In this document: piece by piece, positions 29,062-38,074 of the stretch
Numbering within the stretch: the stretch's first letter is position 1
How the letters are laid out: every line of letters begins with the position of its first letter
DNA from: Owenweeksia sp965229445
GTDB lineage: Bacteria > Bacteroidota > Bacteroidia > Flavobacteriales > Schleiferiaceae
Direction: 5' to 3'
NCBI GenBank assembly: GCA_965229445.1
Contig: OZ245876.1
Coordinates: 2,170,001-2,234,000 of the forward strand
DNA: 64,000 nt
Program-made: the position numbers and the translations under genes
The notes under the pieces: generated by a model
Seen by the model: the letters and a program-made list of their open reading frames with translations, nothing else
Databases searched by the model: none
Told to the model about the DNA's origin: nothing

Positions 29062-31446
29062 TTATTCTTGCTTAAGTGCTTTAACCGGGTCGATCCTCTC
29101 TGCTTTAATTGCCTGAATTCCAATAGTTAATGTAGATATGAGAATGGAAGCCAGAGCTGCGAAAACAAATGGCCACACCGTTAAATCTATGCGATAGACA
29201 AATTCATTAAGGTATTGTCTCATATAGTAGTAGGACACTGGAAATGCTATCAAATTAGCCACGATTAATATCCACCAGAACTCTTTGCTCAAAATCAACA
29301 AGACATCTTTTAGCTCGGCACCCAGGACTTTCCGAATTCCGATTTCCCGGGTTTTTTGCTGAATGGTATAAGCCGTTAATCCATACAAGCCCAGGCAGGC
29401 GATGAGAATTGCCAGACCATTAAAATTGCTCAAAACTCCTGCAAAGCGTTCGTCATCTGTAAATAACTGGTGAAATTGATCATCAAAAAACTGATAATCA
29501 AAGGGATGGTTAGGGTTTATTTCATACCAGGTTTCTTCTATTTCAGCAATTGCGGTATTTACATCCTCACCACTTAACCTTATGGTAATAATCCCACCGG
29601 GATTTGGCAGGGGCAATAATAATAAGGGCTCTATGGGGTATCTTAAGCCTACGTAATGAAAGTTACGGATGACTCCTATGATGCTCCGTTCCGTGTTTCC
29701 CAAACTAAGGGTTTTTCCCACCGCATCTTCCCAGCCCAGCGCATCTGCCGCAGCTTTATTGATCACAATAGAATTCTGCACATCGGTTGAGTGATCTTTA
29801 TCAAAGAACCTTCCCTCCAATACCTCCAATTCCATCACTTCGGCAAAATCCTCGTTTACCCCGGTAACACTAAAAATCCAGGCATCATCGCCAGAATAAC
29901 CCTCGGGCACAATGCTATTTCTACCGAATCCGGTTCCCGGCATGGAGTTAGCAAAAGCAACACCCTCCACATGACTCAGTTTTAGAACTTCATCTCTTAA
30001 GGTAGCCGCGTTATTGTATGTCTCCGCAGAATTAAGGTTCATGGTAAGCAAGAAGTCCTTATTAAAACCCATGTCCTTCTCGCTCATGTACTGCACCTGG
30101 TCCCTCACGATCATCATGCCGATGATAACCGCCACAGAAACAGTAAATTGGAGAGTAACCAATAATCTCCGCAGCCAACTTCCGGAGCTGGTGCCAGCGA
30201 GCTGTCCTTTTAGCGCTTTAACCGGTTCAAATCCGGAGAGAATTATGGCCGGATAAAAGCCACTTAGCATTCCTAATATCAGAATCAATAAAGCACTGTA
30301 TCCCCACCACTCAGAATGATCCATAAAATAACCTAGGTAACCCCCAGGAACACTTATACTTATGGTACTTCCAAACAAGGCCAACAGAATAAGCGCCGCA
30401 ATAAAGCCTAGAAAAACCAACAGAATAGATTCAAAAAGAAATTGTGCGATTAGTTGGGCGCGACCGGCACCCAGAACTTTGCGCATACCAATTTCGCGTG
30501 CCCTTCTGCCACTACGCGCGGTACTGAGATTCATAAAATTAAAGGCTGCAATTAAGAGTAGAAAAACCGCCACCATAATAAGATTGCGAAGCTGTCTAAA
30601 GTCTGTTTTCCCGGTGTTGTGATTATCAAATAACAGCTCAGTGGAATACAGATGAGCCTTGAGCAAGGGCTGCATGGTGAGGTCAAAGTTCTCGCCATAA
30701 TTGTTTTCTCTGCCTATGGCCAAAAGCTGATCCGTAACCCTTTGCCACTCACCAGCATTCTTCAGTCGCACATATGTAGGTGCGGCAATTGATTGCCAGG
30801 TAGATAGGAAACTAGCAGAGTTGGTATCGCCTTGAGCTGGTACTAGGCTAACAATCATATCAAACTGCAAGTGACTGTTGGAAGGGACATCTTCAAAAAC
30901 ACCCTCAATTAACACCGGATTACCGGTGTGTGAAGCCTCAATCTGCTTTCCGACAGGATTTGAGGTGGGGAACAGCTTTTTGGCCAGGCTTTCTGACAGC
31001 AAAGCTTTGTTTGGTTCACGAAGAACTTTGGAAGCATGGCCACTGATCAAGGGGAAATTGAAGAATTCAAAAAAATTACTGTCAGCAAAAGCAAATTGCT
31101 CGGCGTAAATAGATTGGTCGTCTGCCCGCAACAAGTTTTGACCCTGGGGTATCACCCTTACCTGATCGACCACTCCTTCTATCTGCTGAGCGGCGGTTGG
31201 TCCGGCAGCCGGTGTAGTAATTCCCACCTCCGAACTACTCACGCCCAAAGCGCGATCAATGGTCAGTACCCTAAAAATTTTATCGGCGTCCTTGTGAAAG
31301 CTATCAAAGCTGAAGTGATATCCCGCATAAAGAAATATAGCCAGGGACGCCGCCAGGCCGATGGCCAAACCAAAAATATTGATGCCAGTAAATGTCTTCT
31401 CTTTCCAGAGATAGCGTACCGCTAGTTTAACACGACTCTTCCACAT
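29062..31446 (-). CDS. ABC transporter permease (MacB/FtsX type)
   Basis: A 794-residue paralogue of the following permease with the same architecture: TM helix near residue 20-40, periplasmic MacB core, FtsX domain with REIGMRKVLGAGRAQ, internal TM pair, second core and a C-terminal FtsX domain with REIGIRKVLGAE. The two probably form a heterodimer. The stop of the ATPase gene lies 2 bp upstream of its start. The organisation with HlyD-type adaptor, LolD-like ATPase and two large FtsX permeases is common in Bacteroidota and usually annotated as an efflux system of unknown substrate. Confidence 0.85.
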   Translation of the reverse strand: MWKSRVKLAVRYLWKEKTFTGINIFGLAIGLAASLAIFLYAGYHFSFDSFHKDADKIFRVLTIDRALGVSSSEVGITTPAAGPTAAQQIEGVVDQVRVIPQGQNLLRADDQSIYAEQFAFADSNFFEFFNFPLISGHASKVLREPNKALLSESLAKKLFPTSNPVGKQIEASHTGNPVLIEGVFEDVPSNSHLQFDMIVSLVPAQGDTNSASFLSTWQSIAAPTYVRLKNAGEWQRVTDQLLAIGRENNYGENFDLTMQPLLKAHLYSTELLFDNHNTGKTDFRQLRNLIMVAVFLLLIAAFNFMNLSTARSGRRAREIGMRKVLGAGRAQLIAQFLFESILLVFLGFIAALILLALFGSTISISVPGGYLGYFMDHSEWWGYSALLILILGMLSGFYPAIILSGFEPVKALKGQLAGTSSGSWLRRLLVTLQFTVSVAVIIGMMIVRDQVQYMSEKDMGFNKDFLLTMNLNSAETYNNAATLRDEVLKLSHVEGVAFANSMPGTGFGRNSIVPEGYSGDDAWIFSVTGVNEDFAEVMELEVLEGRFFDKDHSTDVQNSIVINKAAADALGWEDAVGKTLSLGNTERSIIGVIRNFHYVGLRYPIEPLLLLPLPNPGGIITIRLSGEDVNTAIAEIEETWYEINPNHPFDYQFFDDQFHQLFTDDERFAGVLSNFNGLAILIACLGLYGLTAYTIQQKTREIGIRKVLGAELKDVLLILSKEFWWILIVANLIAFPVSYYYMRQYLNEFVYRIDLTVWPFVFAALASILISTLTIGIQAIKAERIDPVKALKQE

Positions 31447-31448
31447 GA

Positions 31449-32150
31449 TCAGAGGATCTCTGATGTGACCATCCCATCTTCAGCCTGAACCACCTCTCCG
31501 TCAAACAGCTGAACTATCCGCGATGCAAATCCCGCATCATGAGGTGAATGGGTAACCATCACGATGGTGGTGCCAGCTTTATTCAATTGAGTAAGCAAAT
31601 CCATTACTTCATTACCATGACCAGAATCCAGATTTCCGGTAGGCTCATCAGCCAAAATAATCTTAGGATCAGCAATTAACGCCCTTGCCACAGCCACTCT
31701 TTGTTGCTGCCCACCGCTGAGCTGCTGTGGGTAGTGCCCGGAACGATTAGAAATGCCCATGCGTTCAAGCATTTCCATCACCTGATGTTTTCTTTCTGAA
31801 GCTGGAACCTTTAGGTAGATTAAAGGTAGCTCTACATTTTCATAAACACTTAGCTCATCAATGAGATTAAAACTCTGAAATACGAAGCCAATATTATTCT
31901 TACGTAATCTGCTTCGTTGCCTTTCCGAGAGGGATACCATTTCCTGACCATCAAACATATAGCTGCCAGAATTAGGCTTATCTAGCAAGCCAAGCACGTT
32001 TAGCAAGGTAGACTTACCGCATCCTGAGGGGCCCATGATGGCTATAAATTCCCCTTCTTCAATACTTAGATTTATTTCGTTTAAAGCCGTGGTTTCTACC
32101 AGGTCCGTTCGATAAACCTTTTTTAAATCCTTGATCTCAATTAATGCCAT
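31449..32150 (-). CDS. ABC transporter ATP-binding protein (MacB/LolD type)
   Basis: A 233-residue ATPase. Walker A is GPSGCGKST at residues 40-48, the Q-loop is FQSFNL, the ABC signature is LSGGQQQR, Walker B is ILADEP followed by TGNLD, and the H-loop is VTHSP. All catalytic elements are intact. The size and TGNLD are typical of the MacB/LolD branch that pairs with FtsX permeases. It lies between the adaptor gene (35 bp) and the first permease (2 bp) in one operon. Confidence 0.92.
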   Translation of the reverse strand: MALIEIKDLKKVYRTDLVETTALNEINLSIEEGEFIAIMGPSGCGKSTLLNVLGLLDKPNSGSYMFDGQEMVSLSERQRSRLRKNNIGFVFQSFNLIDELSVYENVELPLIYLKVPASERKHQVMEMLERMGISNRSGHYPQQLSGGQQQRVAVARALIADPKIILADEPTGNLDSGHGNEVMDLLTQLNKAGTTIVMVTHSPHDAGFASRIVQLFDGEVVQAEDGMVTSEIL

Positions 32151-32185
32151 GATAAATGTGTTTGGTTTGTTGAATTATGTACTGT

Positions 32186-33433
32186 TTAATTAAGAATTAG
32201 CTCCTGGGCATCCCCGTAGTTGGTGTATGAATTAGAAATAATCTGATCACCGGGTTTCAGACCGGATATTACCTCTACATAATCGGTATTCTGCCTGCCC
32301 ATTTCTACCTGCCGCCTTACGGCCTTATGTTCATCAACCAGCACAAATACCCAATTCCCTCCGGTGCTCTGATAAAAGCCTCCCCGCTCCACCAATAAAG
32401 CTTCTACTTTGCCACTCAAGGACAATTTTATTTGCAAGCTCTGTCCGCGTGTAATTCCGGGTGGAATACTGTCCGAAAAGTCCATTTCAATTTGAAACTG
32501 GCCATTAGTTACCTGAGGTAAAACTTTTGAAACAAACAGACCATAGGTACTTCCTCCAAACTGAAAACTTCCGGTTTGACCATTGCGCACACGACTCAGG
32601 TAAAATTCATCCACATTACAGCGAACCATAAATCCACTTAAGTCATTCACCTGTCCCAACGACTCTCCTCTTTGTTTGGATTCCCCCAGATAGTGATTAA
32701 ATCCAGTCAGTTGCCCGTCAATGGGTGCCTTAATCGTCAGGTTTTCAAGGTTTCGCCTAATCGCCTCAAGATTTCGTTCCATCAGGGTAATACTTCTGTC
32801 AATTCGAGTTAGCTGGGTATTTTGAATGGCCTCTTCACGGTTGATATTTTGGCGGGTAAAAGCGCGCTTTTTCCTGAGGTATTCTATATTGTTTCTGGTA
32901 GCTTGAAAGTCATTATCCGGAATAACATTCTGAGAAAAGAGCGAGCTATCCATGCGATACTGACGTTCTGCCTCAATTAGCTGATAATCGATATCAATTA
33001 ATTGATCATTGAGGCTGCGTTTGTTCTGTTCAATAGTGAGGCGAGTGTTTCGCAAATTGTTAATCTGTTCTATGATCTGCGTTTCCCGATTCATAAAATC
33101 CAGCATCAGATTAGAATTTGCCAGACGCAAGAGCGGATCACCCTTCTTTACTCTGGTGCCATCCTCTACAAATATCTCCTCTACATTGCCTCCTTCATTA
33201 GCCGTGATAAAAATGGATTTTAAAGGCTCAACATTACCTGTGATTGGGATATTATCATCGAAAGTCCCCTTTTCCACGGTAGCAATATTTACGCGTTCCG
33301 CTTGCACATTAAGGCTTTCCTTACCGGCACCGCTAAGCACGAGATAAAGCAAAAGAATAGCTCCTAGAGGTATTCCAACCCATAAGGCTATGCGTTTAGC
33401 CGGCCACTTTTTCTTTTCAATGACTCTATCCAT
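32186..33433 (-). CDS. HlyD/MacA-type periplasmic adaptor
   Basis: A 415-residue membrane-fusion protein: basic N-terminus, one TM helix (about 15-33), a beta-barrel/lipoyl half (NVEEIFVEDGTRVKKGDPLLRL near 78-98), a long coiled coil (about 108-240), the second lipoyl half (IKAPIDGQLTGF) and a C-terminal barrel (GLKPGDQIIS). It bridges the inner-membrane ABC permeases to an outer-membrane TolC-like duct; no tolC gene is present in the window. It is the first gene of the four-gene operon, and the spacer upstream holds two palindromic direct repeats. Confidence 0.9.
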   Translation of the reverse strand: MDRVIEKKKWPAKRIALWVGIPLGAILLLYLVLSGAGKESLNVQAERVNIATVEKGTFDDNIPITGNVEPLKSIFITANEGGNVEEIFVEDGTRVKKGDPLLRLANSNLMLDFMNRETQIIEQINNLRNTRLTIEQNKRSLNDQLIDIDYQLIEAERQYRMDSSLFSQNVIPDNDFQATRNNIEYLRKKRAFTRQNINREEAIQNTQLTRIDRSITLMERNLEAIRRNLENLTIKAPIDGQLTGFNHYLGESKQRGESLGQVNDLSGFMVRCNVDEFYLSRVRNGQTGSFQFGGSTYGLFVSKVLPQVTNGQFQIEMDFSDSIPPGITRGQSLQIKLSLSGKVEALLVERGGFYQSTGGNWVFVLVDEHKAVRRQVEMGRQNTDYVEVISGLKPGDQIISNSYTNYGDAQELILN

Positions 33434-33594
33434 GGATAATCCAGTATTAGCCCGAGGGCAATGTATATGCCACGAATTTAAGTGTAATTGATTTTGAATG
33501 AGTTAGGAAATTGGTTGGCCCAAATTGATTACAATTACTGTTCGTTTACGGACACCCATCGTTCGGAAATGATGCAGTTGGTTGTGAATGTGAC

Positions 33595-33800
33595 CGGTGA
33601 AGGGTGACCGATGACGGGCTTGTCACGTTTTACGTGATGTCAAATGTGGTAATGTGATTAATGTGATCAATGTGGTCAATTTGACAATGGTAGATCTTAA
33701 TAATCCCATTAAACCTAATAATCCAATTGACTGATGACGGGCTTGTCACGTTTTACGTGATGTCGAATGTGGCAATGTGATTAATGTGGTATGGTACACA
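33595..33800. repeat. Two direct repeats, each with a TCACGT-TTT-ACGTGA palindrome
   Basis: Two copies of a unit containing GATGACGGGCTTGTCACG and a following ACGTGATGTC start about 123 bp apart. Each holds a perfect 6-bp-arm palindrome TCACGT-TTT-ACGTGA at 33623-33637 and 33746-33760, followed by AATGTG-rich sequence. The 444-bp spacer lies between the hlyD-like and SulP genes, both on the minus strand, so the palindromes could be operators for the efflux operon or simply repeats. No gene is seen. Confidence 0.75.
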
Positions 33801-33877
33801 TCCTAATAATCCCAATTAACCAATCCGATAGCCTAAACCTGTAGTTATCAGTACAATGTTCTTCCTTATCCTTGTCC

Positions 33878-35407
33878 TTATAACAAGTCAGTAGCTACTT
33901 TGTAAGTAGGGTCTTCAATGACGTTGACGTCAATAATACTTTCGGCATTTTTAAGAAGCTTTTTGCAATCGGGGCTGAGATGTTTGAGGTGAACAATCTT
34001 ACCCACCTTTTGATACCGATCTGTAAGTTTATTTAAAGCTTCAATAGCAGACATATCTACTACTCTGCTCTCCATAAAATCAATGATCACCTCATCCGGA
34101 TCATTCTGCACATCAAATTTCTCATTAAAAGCAGCCACAGAACCAAAGAAAAGAGGTCCATAAATTTCATAATGCTTAATACCATCCGCATCAATACTCT
34201 TTCTGGCGCGAATTCTTTTGGCGTTATCCCAGGCAAATACTAAAGCAGCAATGATTACCCCGATAATCACTGCCAGAGCAAGATTGTGAAGAACAACCGT
34301 GACGAGGGTGACCAGCACCATCACCAGAATATCTGATTTAGGCATCTTTCTAAAAGTGCGCAGACTTGCCCATTCAAAGGTGCCAATAGCCACCATAATC
34401 ATCAGTCCTGTGAGCGCCGCCATCGGTACCTTTTCAATTAATCCCGACCCAAACATCACAAATACCAGGAGCATAACTGAGGCCACAATTCCTGAAAGAC
34501 GAGCCCGGGCTCCATTGGATACGTTAATAAGACTTTGTCCAATCATAGCGCAACCACCCATCCCAGAAAAGAAGCCTGAAATGAAATTTGCCATTCCCTG
34601 AGCTACCGCTTCCTTATTACCTCTACCCCGGGTTTCGGTAATCTCATCAACAATATTAAGGGTAAGCAAGCTTTCAATTAATCCCACCCCTGCAACAATG
34701 GCTGCATAGGGGAAAATAATACTCAAGGTTTCCCATTGAACGGGTATGTTGGGAATATGAAAAGGAGGAAATCCCCCCTTAATACTAGCCATATCACCCA
34801 CGGTTTTGGTGTCTATGCCAAAGAAAGCCACAATGCCAAACACTACCAGAATTGCAGCGAGGGAAGCCGGTAATACCTTGGTGATTTTTGGCAAGCCAAA
34901 GATGATAAACATTGTTAATAACACCAGTCCTAACAGTATGTACAAGGGCCGACCGGTAAGCCAGCTACCCGTAGGATCTTTAAATTGTTCTAACTGTGAC
35001 ATAAAAATTATGATTGCCAGACCATTCACAAATCCAAATATTACCGGGTGCGGTACCAGACGAATGAATTTACCCAACCTCAGCGTTCCCGCCAACATTT
35101 GAATGATACCCGCCAGAACTACCGTAGCAAATACATACTCCACACCGTGTGATTGCACCAGAGCTACCAATACCACAGCCACGGCTCCGGTAGCGCCAGA
35201 GATCATGCCTGGCCGTCCACCAAAAATGGATGTGACCAATCCCATTACAAAGGCCGCGTAAAGCCCGGTGAGTGGAGATAAGCCCGCAATTAGCGCAAAG
35301 GCTACCGCTTCTGGAATTAAGGCCATCGCTACCGTAAGACCACTGAGTACCTCAGTTTTATAATCCACCTTCTGGCGAAAGTCGAAAAGGTTCAATAATT
35401 GTTTCAT
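33878..35407 (-). CDS. SulP-family anion transporter with STAS domain
   Basis: A 509-residue inner-membrane protein with about 12 TM segments. The N-terminal SulP signature (GLTVAMALIPEAVAFALIAG, about residues 22-41) and the ISGFFSGMGGCAMIGQSLIN region near 268-290 match the family, and a C-terminal STAS domain (about 405-505, IIDFMESRVVDMSAIEAL) is present. Members transport bicarbonate or sulfate. Given the nearby sulfotransferase genes sulfate is possible, but the cyanobacterial BicA-like group is equally fitting, so the substrate is open. Confidence 0.88.
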   Translation of the reverse strand: MKQLLNLFDFRQKVDYKTEVLSGLTVAMALIPEAVAFALIAGLSPLTGLYAAFVMGLVTSIFGGRPGMISGATGAVAVVLVALVQSHGVEYVFATVVLAGIIQMLAGTLRLGKFIRLVPHPVIFGFVNGLAIIIFMSQLEQFKDPTGSWLTGRPLYILLGLVLLTMFIIFGLPKITKVLPASLAAILVVFGIVAFFGIDTKTVGDMASIKGGFPPFHIPNIPVQWETLSIIFPYAAIVAGVGLIESLLTLNIVDEITETRGRGNKEAVAQGMANFISGFFSGMGGCAMIGQSLINVSNGARARLSGIVASVMLLVFVMFGSGLIEKVPMAALTGLMIMVAIGTFEWASLRTFRKMPKSDILVMVLVTLVTVVLHNLALAVIIGVIIAALVFAWDNAKRIRARKSIDADGIKHYEIYGPLFFGSVAAFNEKFDVQNDPDEVIIDFMESRVVDMSAIEALNKLTDRYQKVGKIVHLKHLSPDCKKLLKNAESIIDVNVIEDPTYKVATDLL

Positions 35408-35647
35408 AAAAAATAAGACTCACAAAATCAGCGCGCGAAAGTAGTAAACTGAATTGGGTAATGGGGTCCCTTCGGCAATGCTTTGCCCTGAGCTTGTCGA
35501 AGGGTGGGTTATAGGGCAATGGGTTATAGGGCAATGGGTTATGGGTGATGGGTTATAGGTTATGGGGTATTAGGGTGATGGGGTCCGTTCGGCAATGCTT
35601 TGCCCTGCTTGCCCGACTATGGCGGGAGCTTGTCGAAGGGTGGGTTA
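35408..35647. repeat. Repeat-rich spacer with CCCTTCGG...CGAAGGG hairpins
   Basis: Two copies of a hairpin element (CCCTTCGGCAATGCTTTGCC...TTGTCGAAGGG) occur at about 35466-35505 and 35584-35642. The second is enlarged by a nested GCCCGACTATGGCGGG hairpin. Between them are short tandem units of GGGTTATAGGGCAAT. Such elements are common between genes of Bacteroidota. The series ends at GGGTTAATGGG, where the Cys-rich reading frame begins. Confidence 0.75.
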
Positions 35648-35944
35648 ATGGGAGAAGGGTACTGTGTTCCACATGGGACAGAAATAAATGACAGTGGGAA
35701 TGTTGTAGCTTGTGGGGATGTTGCAAGTACGCCTTAGAATTTTGGCGATTACTGCTGTCCTGAAGAGTTTGCAGTTGTTGGAAATGACTATTGTGAACCT
35801 GAAGCTGAAGTTTGTGATTTCGGGAGATCTGAAGATATTGTTTGTGATGACATTAAAGGTTCAGATGATCCTTTGTTTGGTTCCTATAATCGGGAATGTG
35901 TAGATAATACGAATAGTGAAAGGTACGCTAAATGCTTATTCTGA
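35648..35944 (+). pseudogene. Cys-rich reading frame interrupted by an amber stop (archaeal-like)
   Basis: Reading from ATG 35648, 98 codons follow with a single TAG at 35735-35737 and a TGA at 35942-35944. The translation is clearly protein-like on both sides of the TAG. It has about nine Cys, with short words such as GEGYCVPHGTE, then after the stop DYCCPEEFAVVGNDYCEPE, VCDFGRSEDIVCDD and NRECVDN. Paired-Cys, Asp-rich, Asn-rich domains of this kind are typical of surface proteins from DPANN archaea. The upstream sequence is bacterial repeat, so the 5' end is probably cut off. It converges on the 671-codon minus-strand gene. It is called a pseudogene because of the stop and the missing 5' part. 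Confidence 0.5.
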
Positions 35945-36019
35945 AGCTTGCTGTTTGGAAGCTTCATTTAACGGATTTGAAATATATGGTAATGATGAGA
36001 GTACAAATGTGCAAGCTTA

Positions 36020-38035
36020 TTAATTTCCAATAATTGTATTGTCAGAAATATACTTGGGATGAACGTTTTGTGTTTCGTTTTTATGTACTGCTTTACTGAT
36101 GTGATACATGATGTTAACACTTCCCCAATCTTTTGCTGTTGGAGATGATGCTGTACCATTTAGCACGCTGGTTCGCGAAGCTACGTCTTTTTCTCCAATG
36201 CCTCGAAAAAATTCTTTAAGAATTACATTGTATGTGGAAACATCGGCTGTTCCTCCAGCAGTTGCACTTCCAATTCCGTATGTTGAGTTCATTGGTAACC
36301 CTGAAGTTGTTATGTAACTTCCATTACCTGGAATAAACTCAATTCCATGTGAAGAAAATGTTGCAGTTTGTGGATTGTAAGGAGTGGTATTTTGTATGGT
36401 GTTTGCCACTTCTGCAGTTATGATTGAAGTATTTTTGTTAATTGAATCCATTGCATATTTTACATTATTTGCAGCAAAGGTGGGAAATAAATTACTAAGG
36501 TGGTATGCTAAAGAATCTTGTAAACCTACTTGGACATTGGTTTGTTTATAGAATTCATCAATCTCAGCTGCACTAAACGTAACTGTTCCATGATTTTTTG
36601 TATTGATACTGTCTGGATATAACTGCACTTTCATTTCTAGGTTTGTGGTGTCACCGCTTGCCAACATGAAATAATTTGTTCTGTTAATGGTGATGGGGAT
36701 GTTGTCATAGGATTTTAAGTTGTGTCCGTTTGCACCAACGCCGCCAGGAACACCGATGTCAACATGGTAAAATGTTCCACCAGGGTAAGCAGTACTGCTT
36801 GTTCCCCACCCAGTCGCAGGATTAACAAAAATAGTATCTTTACTTCCCGTTGCTGTGTCTGTTAACACTGCAATAGCGTTCGTTGGCAAGGATGCGTTTA
36901 AGTTCGGGTCGAGTTCTTCCACGTAAACTTTGACGTAGGATTCGTCAAGGCGAGGATCTGCAGATATTTCATCAATAAAAAAGTTAAACGTCCCATTGGC
37001 ACCGTTAATCACTGTTGTTGAATCAGTTGTTGCTTTCCAACCAATATACTGTAGCGATGGATTGGCTGAGTCTGCTGGTGTCATGTCAATAATGTTGTTT
37101 GTTGACATGATTACTTTTGCTCCGGGATCGATAAAGTTATTCAATGGTTTTGTGATGTTTATTTCACTTGGTCCTGTATAGATGACAGTTGGGTTTGCTA
37201 AAAGAGTGTCGAGTTGTGTAAATGGTTTATCTTCAGCAACTTTTACTTGTGTATACACAGTAAATGGACCGATTGTTGCATTAGTTCGAGAGTTCCGTGT
37301 TCTTATTGGTAATGAAAACGTTGCAGTATCCCAATTCTCTCGCAAGTGATTCAAGTCAACAATATTTGGACCAATATTCAACGTAATAACGTCATCAATT
37401 GCTTTGTATCCTGGTTTTATTGGAGAAAAAACATGATATGATGCTGTACTTGTATCGGGCGTCATTACTGATTTCTTTGCTTTGAATGTTCCATCAACAG
37501 GATCGTCGTACCCTGGCATTTTCAAGACTTTGAAACTTTCTGTTTGTCCAAGACTTTGTACATTGACAATGTACGTTCCATTAGCCAAATCGTTCATTGG
37601 AATGTCAATGCGACCATCTCTATTAGTTCCTTGACTAACTATTTTTCCGTCTAGGCTGAAAACGTGATAGTTGACTTCATCTAATCTTGTATGGTCGTAA
37701 ACAATCCAGGCTTTGTTACTTACTGGGTTTTGCCACAGATTCGTGTAGTCTTCCAGTTTTGTTTCTTCAAGACCAATTGAATTCTTCTTGTGAATATCTA
37801 CAGAATCAATGCGGCCTTGACCGTTTGCATCAAGAAATGTTGTATATGTGCTATCTCTGACATCATCGTTAATGGTATCTGCTGGTGTAAATACAACGGT
37901 ATCGTTGCCAAGTCCACCAACAATATCTACTTGTCCTGTATGGTAGTCTTGCGCTCCCAAAGACCCTCCTAGTGCCAGAGCTCCCGCTAGTAAGCCTGGT
38001 TTCAATTTCTTTGGAATTAGCTTCTCAAGTCCCAT
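36020..38035 (-). CDS. Secreted protein with internal T9SS-like domain and degenerate zincin core, probably not native
   Basis: A 671-residue protein with an N-terminal hydrophobic stretch (GLLAGALALGGSLGA, about 14-28). An EF-hand or dockerin-like loop is at 69-81 (D-A-N-G-Q-G-R-I-D). Residues 98-172 closely resemble a T9SS C-terminal sorting domain (LWQNPVSNKAW, VFSLDGKIV, LANGTYIVNV), yet here it is near the N-terminus with 500 residues after it. The C-terminal part has KEFFRGIG at 607-614, followed by SVLNG and a TAKDWGSVNIMY helix. That order matches matrixin-like HExxHxxG cores but with both His lost (K607, R611). The gene is AT-rich compared with its neighbours. Upstream is an archaeal-type promoter at leaderless distance. 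Origin in a DPANN archaeon is inferred; assembly chimera cannot be excluded. Confidence 0.6.
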   Translation of the reverse strand: MGLEKLIPKKLKPGLLAGALALGGSLGAQDYHTGQVDIVGGLGNDTVVFTPADTINDDVRDSTYTTFLDANGQGRIDSVDIHKKNSIGLEETKLEDYTNLWQNPVSNKAWIVYDHTRLDEVNYHVFSLDGKIVSQGTNRDGRIDIPMNDLANGTYIVNVQSLGQTESFKVLKMPGYDDPVDGTFKAKKSVMTPDTSTASYHVFSPIKPGYKAIDDVITLNIGPNIVDLNHLRENWDTATFSLPIRTRNSRTNATIGPFTVYTQVKVAEDKPFTQLDTLLANPTVIYTGPSEINITKPLNNFIDPGAKVIMSTNNIIDMTPADSANPSLQYIGWKATTDSTTVINGANGTFNFFIDEISADPRLDESYVKVYVEELDPNLNASLPTNAIAVLTDTATGSKDTIFVNPATGWGTSSTAYPGGTFYHVDIGVPGGVGANGHNLKSYDNIPITINRTNYFMLASGDTTNLEMKVQLYPDSINTKNHGTVTFSAAEIDEFYKQTNVQVGLQDSLAYHLSNLFPTFAANNVKYAMDSINKNTSIITAEVANTIQNTTPYNPQTATFSSHGIEFIPGNGSYITTSGLPMNSTYGIGSATAGGTADVSTYNVILKEFFRGIGEKDVASRTSVLNGTASSPTAKDWGSVNIMYHISKAVHKNETQNVHPKYISDNTIIGN

Positions 38036-38060
38036 ACTACTCTATTCCTAGCTAAATTAG

Positions 38061-38074
38061 TATATAAACCTTTC
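38061..38074 (-). promoter_or_regulatory. Archaeal-type BRE/TATA promoter
   Basis: On the minus strand the sequence GAAAGGTTTATATA (BRE-like purine-rich element followed by a TATA box) ends about 25 bases before the ATG at 38035. With the archaeal spacing of about 26 bp from TATA centre to start site, transcription would begin within a few bases of the ATG, a leaderless arrangement common in archaea. No TAnnTTTG box is visible there. Confidence 0.5.
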
